From positions 1 to 50,094 of the forward strand of contig NZ_PPTQ01000020.1 in assembly GCF_003340345.1 (NCBI RefSeq): a stretch of DNA of 50,094 nt, read 5' to 3'. The stretch comes from Paraeggerthella hongkongensis. Its GTDB lineage: Bacteria; Actinomycetota; Coriobacteriia; Coriobacteriales; Eggerthellaceae. This document shows positions 16,533 to 25,873 of the stretch, piece after piece (the first letter of the stretch is position 1; every line of letters starts with the position of its first letter). The notes below the pieces were generated by a model that saw only the letters and a list, made by a program, of their open reading frames with translations, did no database searches and was not told the DNA's origin. Position numbers and translations under genes: made by a program.

Positions 16533-17819
16533 CTACTCGTCTTCCACGCGGATGACGCTGGGTTCTTCGCGCAGGATATCGTCAAGCTGCGCGATCTCGG
16601 CCAGCACGTCGCGCACGCTCTTTTCGCATGCGGTATGCGTCACGTACACCAGATCCACCGTGCCGCCTTCCTTCTTGCCGCGCTGCACCACCGAGTACAC
16701 GCTTACGTTATGCTTGGCGAACACGCCGGCCATAGAGGCAAGAACGCCCGAGCGGTCGGCTACCTTGAAGCGGATGTAATACTTGGTCTTGAGCTCTTCC
16801 ATGGGAACGATGGGCAAGCTGTCGGTGCAGGTGCAGCCCACAAGCGGCCCCACGCCCAACGTAACATGACGCGCCACTTCCAGCACGTCGCCCATCACGG
16901 CGCTCGCAGCCGGACCCGAGCCCGCGCCCTCGCCGAAGAACATGGTCTCGCCCACGGCATCGCCCGTCACGTAAATGGCGTTGAAGACGCCGTTGACCGT
17001 GGCAAGCTGATGCGTCAGCGGCAGCATGGTGGGATGCACGCGCACGTCGATGCCCTGCGCCGTACGGTGAGCAAGCGCTAGCAGCTTCACGCAATAGCCC
17101 ATGTCACGCGCCGCGTCCAAGTCCATAGTGGTTACGTTGCGAATGCCCTCGGTGTGCACGTCGTTGATGGTCACGCGCGAGTTGAATGCAATGGAGGCCA
17201 GGATGGCAATCTTTGCGGCAGCGTCGAACCCGTCCACGTCGGCGGTGGGATCCGCCTCGGCGAAGCCCTTCTGCTGTGCCTCCTTGAGCGCGTCGTCGTA
17301 GCTCAAGCCGTCTTCGACCATGCGGGTCAGCATGTAGTTCGTCGTGCCGTTCACAATGCCCATGACCGACGAGATCTCGTTGGAGATAAGGGAGTGCTTC
17401 ATCGGATCGATGATGGGGATGCCGCCGCCCACGCTCGCCTCGAACGCGATTTCCTTGTTCGCCTGGTCCGCAGCGTGCATGACCTCTTCGCCATACGTAG
17501 CCATGAGCGCCTTGTTGGCCGTGACCACGTTCTTGCCGGCGCGCAGCGCGCCCAGCACCACATCGCGCGCCACGGTAGTGCCGCCGATCAGCTCGATGAC
17601 GATATCGATGGAAGGATCGTCGAGAATATCCTGGTAATCCTGGGTGAAGATGTCCTCCACGCCGTGTTCGATAGCCTGCTCGGGATTGCGCGAGCACACG
17701 CGCACCAGTTCCAGGTCAACACCATAGTGGCGCTTGAAGTCCTCCCGGTGGTTCTTCAGGATGTCGATGCATCCGCCGCCCACCGTGCCGGTGCCCACCA
17801 AGCCAAGTTTAACCGCCAT
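16533..17819 (-). CDS. hom: homoserine dehydrogenase
   Basis: A 428-residue enzyme that reduces aspartate semialdehyde to homoserine, the branch point to threonine and methionine. The N-terminal Rossmann motif is GLVGTGTVGGG; the catalytic and substrate region includes VVTANKALMATYG, EASVGGGIPIID, NGTTNYMLTRM and GFAEADPTADVDGFDAAAK. A C-terminal ACT domain (about 350-425: YIRFKVADRSGVLASMAGVF) is the usual site of feedback inhibition by threonine. It lies 15 bases downstream of lysA on the same strand and is surely cotranscribed. Its product feeds MetA. Confidence 0.97.
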   Translation of the reverse strand: MAVKLGLVGTGTVGGGCIDILKNHREDFKRHYGVDLELVRVCSRNPEQAIEHGVEDIFTQDYQDILDDPSIDIVIELIGGTTVARDVVLGALRAGKNVVTANKALMATYGEEVMHAADQANKEIAFEASVGGGIPIIDPMKHSLISNEISSVMGIVNGTTNYMLTRMVEDGLSYDDALKEAQQKGFAEADPTADVDGFDAAAKIAILASIAFNSRVTINDVHTEGIRNVTTMDLDAARDMGYCVKLLALAHRTAQGIDVRVHPTMLPLTHQLATVNGVFNAIYVTGDAVGETMFFGEGAGSGPAASAVMGDVLEVARHVTLGVGPLVGCTCTDSLPIVPMEELKTKYYIRFKVADRSGVLASMAGVFAKHNVSVYSVVQRGKKEGGTVDLVYVTHTACEKSVRDVLAEIAQLDDILREEPSVIRVEDE

Positions 17820-17834
17820 GTCGCTCTCCCTTTC

Positions 17835-19190
17835 CTAAATGTCCCGGCTCATCAGATCATCGTACGTCTCGCGGCGCGTAACCACGCGCGCTTCGCCGTC
17901 CTTCACGAACACGACGGCCGGCCTCGGCTGGCCGTTGTAGTTGCTTGCCATAGTGTAGCAGTACGCGCCCGTACCGAAGACAGCAACGATATCGCCCAGG
18001 TCAGGATGCTGGATTGGCATGTCGATGACCACGGCGTCGCCGCTTTCGCAATGCTTGCCCGCAATAGTGACGATCTCGGTACGCGGCTGCCCCGCCTTGT
18101 TGGCGATGACCGGCTCGTAATCGGCGTGGTACAGCGCCGTGCGAATGTTATCGGACATGCCGCCGTCAACCGCCACGTACTTGCGAATGTTCGGCAGGGT
18201 TTTGATAATGCCCACCGTGTACAGCGTTACGCCGGCGGTAGCCACCAGGCTGCGGCCCGGCTCGGTGAGCAGACGCGGCTCAGCCACGCCGTACTTCTGG
18301 CACGCGGCGAGCACGGACGAGGTCACCGTTTCGGCGAACTCGTCGATGGAGGCCGGCTTGTCGTCAGCCGTATAGGCAATGCCCAGACCGCCGCCCACAT
18401 CCAATTCCTCGATGCGATAACCGTACTCTTGCTCGATGCGGGCCATAAGGTCCACCATGACCTCGACGGCCTCGGGGTAGGAGTGCAACGAGAAGATCTG
18501 CGAGCCAATGTGGCAATGCAGGCCCGCCAAACGCACGTTCGGCGCAGCCAGCACGTCCTTCACGCAACCGAACGCAAAATCCTCGCGCATGGTGAAGCCG
18601 AACTTCGAATCCTCGCAACCCGTGCGAATATACTGATGCGTGTCGGCCTCGACGCCTGGCGTGATGCGCATGTAGATAGGCTGCTCGACGCCCAGCTCAC
18701 CGGCGATCTCGGAGATGCGCTTGAGCTCGATGCGACTGTCGATGATGATGCGGCCGACACCTGCCTGGATGGCTTCGCGCAGCTCGCGCGGCGTCTTGTT
18801 GTTGCCATGCATGAACACGCGCTCGGCCGGGAAATCCACTGCACGCGCGATAGCCAGCTCGCCACCGCCCGATACGTCAAGGCACAGGCCCTCGTCGGCC
18901 ACCATGCGAGCCGCTTCTTTATTGAGAAACGCCTTGCTGGCATACACGATATCGGAATTTTGATAGCGGCTGCGGAACGCCTCGCGGTAGGACTCCATGC
19001 GGCTGCGCATGTCCGCTTCGTCCATGACGTACAAAGCCGTGCCCTGCTCGCGCGCCAGCTCCACCATGTCGACGCCGCCTACGTACAAGTGGTCGTCGCG
19101 CACTTCGGCGGTACGCGGCAGCACCGCGCCCAGCTCCATGGTGGTACGGTTGTCGGGCTGCTTGCTCAAATCGGATGCGGGCAAAGCCAT
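17835..19190 (-). CDS. lysA: diaminopimelate decarboxylase
   Basis: A 451-residue PLP enzyme that makes L-lysine from meso-diaminopimelate. The PLP lysine is in VYASKAFLNKE; LDVSGGGEL, FHMHGNNK-like (FMHGNNKT), HCHIGSQIF, DVGGGLGIAY and EPGRSLVA are the usual barrel motifs, and GAYCYTMASNYNG is the conserved C-terminal active-site segment of LysA. Start ATG 19190 is preceded by GAAAGGGAGG. First gene of lysA-hom, a frequent pairing in Actinobacteria. The 417-base gap upstream shows no recognisable lysine riboswitch. Confidence 0.96.
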   Translation of the reverse strand: MALPASDLSKQPDNRTTMELGAVLPRTAEVRDDHLYVGGVDMVELAREQGTALYVMDEADMRSRMESYREAFRSRYQNSDIVYASKAFLNKEAARMVADEGLCLDVSGGGELAIARAVDFPAERVFMHGNNKTPRELREAIQAGVGRIIIDSRIELKRISEIAGELGVEQPIYMRITPGVEADTHQYIRTGCEDSKFGFTMREDFAFGCVKDVLAAPNVRLAGLHCHIGSQIFSLHSYPEAVEVMVDLMARIEQEYGYRIEELDVGGGLGIAYTADDKPASIDEFAETVTSSVLAACQKYGVAEPRLLTEPGRSLVATAGVTLYTVGIIKTLPNIRKYVAVDGGMSDNIRTALYHADYEPVIANKAGQPRTEIVTIAGKHCESGDAVVIDMPIQHPDLGDIVAVFGTGAYCYTMASNYNGQPRPAVVFVKDGEARVVTRRETYDDLMSRDI

Positions 19191-19607
19191 AGGTCCGCCT
19201 CCCTTTCTGCCTGTTTGCTTCCCTTGATGTCGCCGACCTGCCCGTCGGCAGAGCCGGCCCGTCGCCGGCTGTTGTGATTGGGGTTCATACTACCAGCCTT
19301 GCTGCATTTCCCCGGGTGCAGAGCGTAAATTTTCGTAGAATGGATACCCTGGAGCCAGGAGAAAGCCGTGCGCTGCCAAGCCGCTTCGGCCACCGCGCTT
19401 CCGGGCGAAGCCCGCATCGGCGCACGGGGCGCAGGCGAACCGGAATGCGCAGCAAAACACGAAGCCTTGCACGCACGCCGTACCTCTGCAGGGTTGAGTT
19501 CCATCCGTAAAAAAGGCAACTTTTCCCTATCAACTTGCTATGACTTTATAGCTTCTATAATCCTCAATAGAGTATACTATGCAGCACAGACAGAAAGGAG
19601 CTCGCTC
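19191..19607. other. intergenic region between lysA and the MoaE-like gene
   Basis: This 417-base gap holds the divergent promoters. Next to lysA there is a GC-rich hairpin (GCCGGC...GCCGGC type, about 19249-19268). The middle shows no gene, riboswitch or RNA gene that I can support. The AT-rich end near 19530-19580 carries the promoter of the MoaE-like gene. Confidence 0.5.
19535..19561 (+). promoter_or_regulatory. promoter region of the MoaE-like gene
   Basis: TATAAT (19556-19561) stands with TTGCTA 15 bases before it; a second -10-like TATACT lies at 19573. The AT-rich stretch includes the small palindrome TATAGCTTCTATA (19547-19559). Spacing is short for a standard promoter, so the exact -35 is uncertain. 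Confidence 0.4.
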
Positions 19608-20003
19608 ATGGCCAAGCAGGAACCCTCTATCGATCAGTGGCTCAAGGAAGCGAAGCAGGATCCGAAGGCCGCTCAGTGCGGCATGTTTCTCACCCACAAC
19701 GGCGTGGTGCGCATCACCCCGAAACAGCAAGTACGCGAAGGCGTCGAAGGGCTGGGCGACGTTGCGCAGGTGGAGTTCTCCTACGACGCCGCTGGCGTAG
19801 ACGCAGCCGTTGAGGAAGCTCTGACCTGGCCGGGCGTATACTACGTGCGCGTATGGCTGAACGAGGGAGTGCTGGGTGTGGGCGACTCCATCATGTACGT
19901 TCTGATCGGCGCCGACATCCGTCCCAACTGCATCGACGCCTTGCAGAAACTGGTCGGCAAGATCAAGAACGACCTGGTGGTGGAAAAGGAAATCTACGCG
20001 TAA
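19608..20003 (+). CDS. divergent MoaE-like protein (molybdopterin synthase large-subunit family)
   Basis: A 131-residue protein that aligns over its length with MoaE, which with MoaD puts sulfur into precursor Z in molybdenum cofactor synthesis. Visible correspondences: GMFLTHNGVVRI with the GAVVTFTGKVR strand, EEALTWPGVYYVRVWLNEGVLGVGDSIMYVLIG with the central IHRIG-GD core, and two lysines in GKIKNDLVVEKE in the places of the MoaE catalytic lysines. The conserved His-Arg of the HRxG motif is missing (VWLNEG). It could be a bona fide but divergent MoaE or a paralogue with another role; no moaD, moaA or moaC is nearby. Start ATG 19608 follows AAAGGAG. Confidence 0.6.
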   Translation: MAKQEPSIDQWLKEAKQDPKAAQCGMFLTHNGVVRITPKQQVREGVEGLGDVAQVEFSYDAAGVDAAVEEALTWPGVYYVRVWLNEGVLGVGDSIMYVLIGADIRPNCIDALQKLVGKIKNDLVVEKEIYA

Positions 20004-20026
20004 GACAACGGTGCTCGACGTTTCTC

Positions 20027-20066
20027 AAGGCCCCGGCTGCGCAGCTCATTCAGCAGTCGGGGCCTT
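20027..20066 (+). terminator. terminator of the MoaE-like gene
   Basis: AAGGCCCCG (20027-20035) and CGGGGCCTT (20058-20066) form a perfect outer stem extended by GCTGC / AGCAG, 24 bases past the stop codon. Only a weak T tail follows. Confidence 0.75.
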
Positions 20067-20159
20067 CCCATATAAAAGCGGCCCTCACCGCGTGCAGGAA
20101 GCTGGTGCGCTACACTAGAGGCAGGCACCAAGCGGTCGATCTGCCCTGAAGGAGCGCGC

Positions 20160-21332
20160 ATGAACATCCTCGATTACCTGGCAACGGAATTCGCATCCTT
20201 CGACGAGAAGCCGTTCAACCCGGTGGACTCGGCAGCCCTTTCGCAGTTCTGCATGGTTCGCATGGAAGACATCGCTCCTATGAAACGCGTATGGAGCGAA
20301 CCTCCGAGCCTTCGAGCAGCCGTCGCGGATCGCCTCCGTCCCGTACGGCCCGTGCGCTTCACCGACGCGCTGCGAGCGGAGCATTACGACAGCCTGTTCA
20401 CGGGCCTGGTGCCCGAGCCCGTGAAAAACAACATGCTGGCCCTTGCAGCCAGCCCGCGCTTTCGCACTATGACCGTACAGGACTGCGCAAGCGTGTTCGA
20501 CGAGGCGACGCAAACCCAATTCGCCGCTATGACGTTCGTTTGCGGCAAAAAGTTCGCCTACGTGGGGTTTCGCGGCACCGATCGGTCGTTCACTGGATGG
20601 CGCGAGAACTTCAACATGACCTACCAATTCCCTGTTCCCGCGCAAGACCTGGCTGTTCGCTACCTGGAAGCCGTCGCGCCCCGCCTGCCGCAGCGGCTGT
20701 ATCTAGGAGGCCATTCCAAAGGCGGAAACCTGGCCGAATACGCAGCTCTGCATGCAACGCCGAAAGTCCAAGAGCGTATCGAACGCATATACGACCACGA
20801 TGGCCCCGGCTTTCGGGCGGGAGCCGTCGACGACCGCGCGTTCTCGATCATCCGCGATCGCGTGCACAAGACGGTGCCGCAAGAGTGCATCGTGGGAATG
20901 CTTCTGGAAACGCCGCGTGAACTGCCCCTGCACGTAGTGCACAGCGCAGATCACGGTATGATGCAGCACAGCGTGCTGAACTGGGAAGTTAAGGGAACCG
21001 ATTTCGTCTACGCTGACCAGCTGGCAGATTCGTCCCTCTCGACCCACGCGATCATGGAGCAATGGCTGACCGGGTTCTCCCCCGAGAAAACCCGGCAGGT
21101 GGTCGAGGCCGCGTTCAGGGCCATCGAAGCATCGAGCGCGCTCGATGCCGCAGACATCCTGATGGGCGGGGTGAAGTCCATAGCCTTGCTGGTCGAAGCC
21201 GCCAAAGCGCTCGATCAGGCGAACCGGGACATTCTGGTAAGCGCGCTGGGCACGCTGACCAACCTGATCGCCCACGACGCAGCGCGAGGCGTTGCGGGCT
21301 GGCTTGCACCGAAAACGAAGAACGCCTCGTAA
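20160..21332 (+). CDS. DUF2974 (Mbeg1-like) alpha/beta hydrolase
   Basis: A 390-residue cytoplasmic protein of the DUF2974 family, which has a lipase-like alpha/beta hydrolase fold. The N terminus (NILDYLATEFASFDEKPFNPVDSAALSQF, here read in two parts: NILDYLATEF and DEKPFNPVDS) is the family signature. The nucleophile elbow is GGHSKGGNLAEYAA, preceded by the oxyanion block VGFRGTDRSFTGWREN. The region after the elbow contains the expected later Asp and His (for example VHSADHGMMQHSV). No signal peptide. Substrates of the family are unknown. Start ATG 20160 has GAAGGAG upstream. It is a single gene. Confidence 0.85.
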   Translation: MNILDYLATEFASFDEKPFNPVDSAALSQFCMVRMEDIAPMKRVWSEPPSLRAAVADRLRPVRPVRFTDALRAEHYDSLFTGLVPEPVKNNMLALAASPRFRTMTVQDCASVFDEATQTQFAAMTFVCGKKFAYVGFRGTDRSFTGWRENFNMTYQFPVPAQDLAVRYLEAVAPRLPQRLYLGGHSKGGNLAEYAALHATPKVQERIERIYDHDGPGFRAGAVDDRAFSIIRDRVHKTVPQECIVGMLLETPRELPLHVVHSADHGMMQHSVLNWEVKGTDFVYADQLADSSLSTHAIMEQWLTGFSPEKTRQVVEAAFRAIEASSALDAADILMGGVKSIALLVEAAKALDQANRDILVSALGTLTNLIAHDAARGVAGWLAPKTKNAS

Positions 21333-21393
21333 ACCGAGGCCGACGATCGCCCCGACAACTTCACCCATTTGGCAGGAAGAGCGACCCGTCAAT

Positions 21394-21431
21394 GCAACAA
21401 GGGCCGACGCACCTCGTGAGTACGCCGGCCC
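21394..21431 (-). terminator. terminator of purL
   Basis: GGGCCGACG (21401-21409) pairs with CGCCGGCCC (21423-21431) with one mismatch, followed on the minus strand by TTGTTGCATTG, about 28 bases past the purL stop. Confidence 0.65.
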
Positions 21432-21458
21432 CTGCAAACACGCTGTACGCGGAATCGA

Positions 21459-24400
21459 TTAATCCGTGAAGTAACCCACGCCGCCCTCGAACAGGGGCTG
21501 GTACAGGTTGCCGGGCACGTTTTTGTACAGGCTGTAACCGCTGCGCTCGGTATGGCCCATCTTGCCCAGAACACGACCATCGGGGCTGGTGATAGCCTCG
21601 ACCGCCCAAGCGGACCCGTTCGGGTTCACATCCAAGCCCATGGAAGGCGCGCCCTGATCGTCAACGTACTGCGCGGCGATCTGGCCGTTGGCAGCCATAC
21701 GTTCGAGCAGTTCAGGACTCGCAACGAACCGGCCTTCGCCATGACTGATCGCCACTGTATGGATGTCGCCCACTTCGCACCGGCTCATCCAAGGCGACAG
21801 GTTCGACGCCACGCGCGTGCGCACCAAACGGCTCTGGTGACGGCCGATGTTGTTGAACGTAAGCGTGGGGCAATCCTCGTCCATCGGGCGAATATCGCCG
21901 TACGGCACCAGCCCCAGCTTCACAAGCGCCTGGAAACCGTTGCAGATGCCCAGCATGAGGCCGTCGCGGTTCTGCAGCAGATCGCGCACGGCTTCCGTCA
22001 CTGCCGGAGCACGGAAGAACGCCGTGATGAACTTCGCCGAACCGTCAGGCTCGTCGCCGCCGGAGAAACCGCCCGGAAGCATGATGATCTGGCTGTTCTT
22101 GATAAGGCGAACCAGCTCCGCCGTGCTTTCGGCAACCGCCTCGGGCGTCAGGTTGTTGATGACGAACGTCTCGGCCACGGCACCTGCGCGCTCGAACGCG
22201 CGGGCGGAGTCGTATTCGCAGTTGTTGCCCGGGAACACCGGGATGATGACGCGCGGCTTCGCGATGGTGCCGTTGTACACAAGCGGAGCGCCGTCCGTGA
22301 AGCTCACGGCTTTGACCGGCTCGCCCTGGGCACGATACGGGAACACCGGCTCCAACGCGCCTTCCCATGCCTCCTGCAAACCGGCAAGGTCGATCGATTC
22401 GCCAGCAGCCTCGAACACGTACTCGTCAACGGTCTGGCCCAGCTCGGACACGCACACGGCATCGCTTGCATCCGGCAGTTCGACGCACGCGGGCATCTCC
22501 ACCAGGAAACTGCCGTAAGCGGGAGCGAACAGCTGATCGGCCTGCACGCAATCGGCCAGCTTCATGCCAATGCCGTTGCCAACGCACATCTTGAACAGGG
22601 CTTCCGCCGTGCCGCCATATCCGGGCGTAGACACGGACAAAGCGGCGCCGTCGCCGATCAGGCGCTCGACCAGGGCAATAGCTTCCAGCAATCCATCGAT
22701 CTGCGGCGTGACGCCGTCCTCGGCGTAACGCGGGGCAATGCGCACCACGCGATTGCCGGCGGCCTTGAATTCGGGGGACGTCGCGCGCTCGACCGAACCC
22801 ACCGCCGTCGCAAACGACACCAGCGTGGGCGGCACGTCCAGCGTTTCGAAGCTGCCGCTCATGGAGTCCTTGCCGCCGATCGAACCCACGCCCAGATCGA
22901 TCTGAGCCATCAGCGACCCCAGAACCGCCGCCGCGGGCTTGCCCCAGCGCTCGGGTTCGTCGCGCAGGCGCTCGAAATACTCTTGGAACGTCAGATACAT
23001 GTCCTTGCGCAAAAAGCCCGCAGCCACCAGCTTCGCCACGCTCTCCACCACTGCCACGTACGAACCGGTGAACTGGTTCGCCTCGGTCAGGTACGGGTTG
23101 AATCCCCAGGACATGCCGCTGCACGTGGTGGTCTCGCCATCTACGGGCAGCTTGGCAACCATGGCCATGCTCGGCGTAAGCTGATGCTTTCCGCCGAACG
23201 GCATGAGCACGGTAGCCGCGCCGATAGTGGAGTCGAAGCGCTCGGACAGGCCCTTGTTCGAGCAAACGTTGATGTCCGTGACCAGCGCCTGCATGCGCTC
23301 GGCCAGCGTGGAGCCCGGCCAAGAGCGCTCGTAGCGGCCGCCTTCGACCACGCGCACGTCCTGATGCTTCGGCGCGCCGTTGCTGGACAGGAAGTCGCGG
23401 CTCACGTCCACGATGGTCTTGTCGTTCCAGACCATGCGCACGCGCGCTTCTTCAGTGACCTCGGCGATAGGCGTAGCCTCGAGGTTCTCCTCGCGCGCAA
23501 GCGCCAGGAACGCATCGACGTCTTGGGGCGCCAGCGCCACGGCCATGCGCTCCTGGCTTTCCGAGATTGCCAGCTCGGTGCCATCCAGTCCGTCGTACTT
23601 CTTGGGAACCTTGTTCAAGTTAATGAACAGGCCATCGGCCAGCTCTCCCACCGCCACGGACACGCCGCCCGCGCCGAAGTCGTTGCAGCGCTTGATAAGC
23701 CGGCACGCGTCGCCGCGGCGGAACAGGCGCTGAATCTTGCGCTCGACAGGCGCGTTGCCCTTCTGGACCTCGGCGCCGCAGCTTTCAAGGGAATCAAGGT
23801 TGTGGGCCTTCGAGGAGCCCGTAGCCCCGCCGATGCCGTCACGACCCGTGCGCCCGCCCAGAAGCACGATCACGTCGCCCGGCGCCGGCGTTTCGCGGCG
23901 CACGTGGTCAGCCGGCGTAGCGCCCACGACCGCGCCGATTTCCATGCGCTTTGCCGCGTACCCGGGATGGTAGAGTTCGTTCACCTGGCCGGTGGTCAAG
24001 CCAATCTGGTTGCCGTACGACGAATAGCCTGCGGCAGCCGTGGTCACCAGCTTGCGCTGCGGCAGCTTGCCCGGCAGCGTTTCGGACACGGGCACCAGCG
24101 GATCGGCCGCGCCCGTCACGCGCATGGCCTGGTACACGTAGCTGCGGCCCGAAAGCGGGTCGCGAATGGCACCGCCCACGCAGGTGGCCGCGCCGCCGAA
24201 CGGCTCGATCTCCGTCGGATGGTTATGCGTCTCGTTCTTGAACAGGTAGAGCCAATCCTGCTCTTCGCCGTCCACGTCGACCTTGACCTTCACGGTACAG
24301 GCGTTGATCTCTTCGGACTCGTCAAGGCCGGTCAGCACGCCCTTCGACTTCAGGTACCGAGCACCGATGGTGCCCATGTCCATAAGGCACACCGGCTTAT

Positions 24401-25178
24401 GATCGCGGCCCAGCTCATGACGCATGTCCAGGTACTTCTCAAACGCCGCGCGCACCGCCGCGTCGTTGATTTCGACGTTCGTGAGCTCGGTGCCGAACGT
24501 GGTATGACGGCAGTGGTCCGACCAGTACGTATCGATCATCTTGATCTCGGTGATGGTGGGATTGCGGCCCTCTTCGGCGAAATACTGCTGGCAGAACACG
24601 ATGTCGGCCAGGTCCATTGCCAACCCGCGATCGGCTATGAACGCCGCCAGCCCTGCCTCGTCCAAATCAAGGAAGCCCTCGATCGTCTCCACCATGCCGG
24701 GAACCGGCTGCTCCATCTTGAGCGTGTCGCGCTCTTCGAGCGACGCCTCGCGCGCCTCGATGGGGTTGATCACGTACTGCTTGATAGCTTCGACGTCCTC
24801 GTTCGAAAGATTGCCGGACAGCACGTACACCTTCGCGCTGCGCACGTCGGGACGCTCGCCCTGGCTGATCAGCTGCATGCACTCGCTTGCCGAGTCGGCG
24901 CGCTGATCGAACTGGCCCGGCAAGTACTCCACGGCGAACACGTGCGCGCCATCAGCCTGCGGAAGCTCGAACGTCGCGGTGTCGGACTGAGGCTCGCTGA
25001 ACACGGTGGGAACGCACTGGGCGAACAGCTCGTCGCTTGCGCCTTCCACATCGTAGCGATTCACCAAACGCACGCTCTCAAGCCCCTCGACGCCCAAAAT
25101 GCTGCGCAGCTCATGCGCAAGCTGCTGGGCTTCCACGTCAAAACCGGGCTTCTTTTCTACGTAGACACGAGAAACCAT
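21459..25178 (-). CDS. purL: phosphoribosylformylglycinamidine synthase, single-chain form
   Basis: A 1239-residue enzyme of purine synthesis that converts FGAR, glutamine and ATP to FGAM. It is the long single-chain type, with synthetase and glutaminase in one polypeptide, close to the 1250-1300 residues usual for this type; many other Actinobacteria use separate PurL, PurQ and PurS. Visible blocks: YWSDHCRHTTFGTE, ETHNHPTEIEPFGGAATCVGG, GGRTGRDGIGGATGSS, SIGGKDSMSGSF, and in the C-terminal amidotransferase FPGNNCEYDSARAFERAG and LMLGICNGFQALVK, with the nucleophile Cys in GICNG. A small membrane protein gene lies 9 bases upstream on the same strand and purC is further upstream. Confidence 0.97.
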   Translation of the reverse strand: MVSRVYVEKKPGFDVEAQQLAHELRSILGVEGLESVRLVNRYDVEGASDELFAQCVPTVFSEPQSDTATFELPQADGAHVFAVEYLPGQFDQRADSASECMQLISQGERPDVRSAKVYVLSGNLSNEDVEAIKQYVINPIEAREASLEERDTLKMEQPVPGMVETIEGFLDLDEAGLAAFIADRGLAMDLADIVFCQQYFAEEGRNPTITEIKMIDTYWSDHCRHTTFGTELTNVEINDAAVRAAFEKYLDMRHELGRDHKPVCLMDMGTIGARYLKSKGVLTGLDESEEINACTVKVKVDVDGEEQDWLYLFKNETHNHPTEIEPFGGAATCVGGAIRDPLSGRSYVYQAMRVTGAADPLVPVSETLPGKLPQRKLVTTAAAGYSSYGNQIGLTTGQVNELYHPGYAAKRMEIGAVVGATPADHVRRETPAPGDVIVLLGGRTGRDGIGGATGSSKAHNLDSLESCGAEVQKGNAPVERKIQRLFRRGDACRLIKRCNDFGAGGVSVAVGELADGLFINLNKVPKKYDGLDGTELAISESQERMAVALAPQDVDAFLALAREENLEATPIAEVTEEARVRMVWNDKTIVDVSRDFLSSNGAPKHQDVRVVEGGRYERSWPGSTLAERMQALVTDINVCSNKGLSERFDSTIGAATVLMPFGGKHQLTPSMAMVAKLPVDGETTTCSGMSWGFNPYLTEANQFTGSYVAVVESVAKLVAAGFLRKDMYLTFQEYFERLRDEPERWGKPAAAVLGSLMAQIDLGVGSIGGKDSMSGSFETLDVPPTLVSFATAVGSVERATSPEFKAAGNRVVRIAPRYAEDGVTPQIDGLLEAIALVERLIGDGAALSVSTPGYGGTAEALFKMCVGNGIGMKLADCVQADQLFAPAYGSFLVEMPACVELPDASDAVCVSELGQTVDEYVFEAAGESIDLAGLQEAWEGALEPVFPYRAQGEPVKAVSFTDGAPLVYNGTIAKPRVIIPVFPGNNCEYDSARAFERAGAVAETFVINNLTPEAVAESTAELVRLIKNSQIIMLPGGFSGGDEPDGSAKFITAFFRAPAVTEAVRDLLQNRDGLMLGICNGFQALVKLGLVPYGDIRPMDEDCPTLTFNNIGRHQSRLVRTRVASNLSPWMSRCEVGDIHTVAISHGEGRFVASPELLERMAANGQIAAQYVDDQGAPSMGLDVNPNGSAWAVEAITSPDGRVLGKMGHTERSGYSLYKNVPGNLYQPLFEGGVGYFTD

Positions 25179-25187
25179 GGGGTCCCC

Positions 25188-25823
25188 TTACTTTTTGGAA
25201 TCTTGCGCAGGCTTCGCATCCTGCTCGGTGGCCTTCGTCTCCTCGGCCTTCTTCAGCCTGAAGCCGCTGCCGAACAGCCCGCGCTTCTTCGGAGCCTCTT
25301 CGGCAACCTCCGGCGTTTCAGCCTCCTGCTGCTTCGCGGCGCGCTGAGCAGCCTTGGCCTTCTTTTCCTGCGCGCGCATCTCCTTGGACTTCTTGCTCAT
25401 CATCTCTTCTTGATAGGCACGGCGAACCTTGCGGATCTTCGAGAAGTCCACGTACAGCGCGCCGATGATGCAGGCGTACGCCAAGCCCAACGAAATGTAC
25501 GTCCCCACTTCCGGCAGGAAGGAACGGCCAACCCACGAAAGGGCCGTCAAGGCGATCGCGCCGATCAAAAGCCCCCACCAGATCTTGCGCAGCCTCTTGT
25601 ACTGGGGCGTAGGCGGATTGTAGTACTGGCGATCGATCTGCGACTGCTTTGCGCGAGCGGCCTTTTGCTCGGCCTTCTTCTGCTGCTTGGTCTTCTGAGT
25701 GGGCTGCACGCGCACCGAAGCCGCGGCCTTGGACTTGGGCTTCGCGGACGCAGCGCTCTTGCGCGTTTGTCCCTGATGCTCGTCAGTCTGGTACCGGTCG
25801 TTCATGGGATTGCGTTGGGTCAT
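25188..25823 (-). CDS. small two-span membrane protein with charged tails
   Basis: A 211-residue protein of unknown function. The N-terminal 75 residues are polar and basic (many Lys, Gln and Ala), two membrane segments follow (about 83-102 and 108-125: LIGAIALTALSWVGRSF and YISLGLAYACIIGALYVDF), and the C-terminal half is a highly charged, probably coiled-coil stretch rich in Lys, Glu and Ala. No motif is recognised. It stands between purC and purL on the same strand (50 and 9 bases), so it is probably cotranscribed with purine genes. Similar membrane proteins with charged flanks occur in Eggerthellaceae. Start ATG 25823 follows AGGAGCAA. Confidence 0.75.
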   Translation of the reverse strand: MTQRNPMNDRYQTDEHQGQTRKSAASAKPKSKAAASVRVQPTQKTKQQKKAEQKAARAKQSQIDRQYYNPPTPQYKRLRKIWWGLLIGAIALTALSWVGRSFLPEVGTYISLGLAYACIIGALYVDFSKIRKVRRAYQEEMMSKKSKEMRAQEKKAKAAQRAAKQQEAETPEVAEEAPKKRGLFGSGFRLKKAEETKATEQDAKPAQDSKK

Positions 25824-25873
25824 GAGTTTGTTGCTCCTTGTTGGTTACTTGCGATTCGACGAAGCGGGCGCGG

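Noticed and set aside
19191-19607. Lysine riboswitch upstream of lysA
   Set aside because: I could not find the conserved core elements of the riboswitch in the minus-strand sequence; only a GC hairpin is present.
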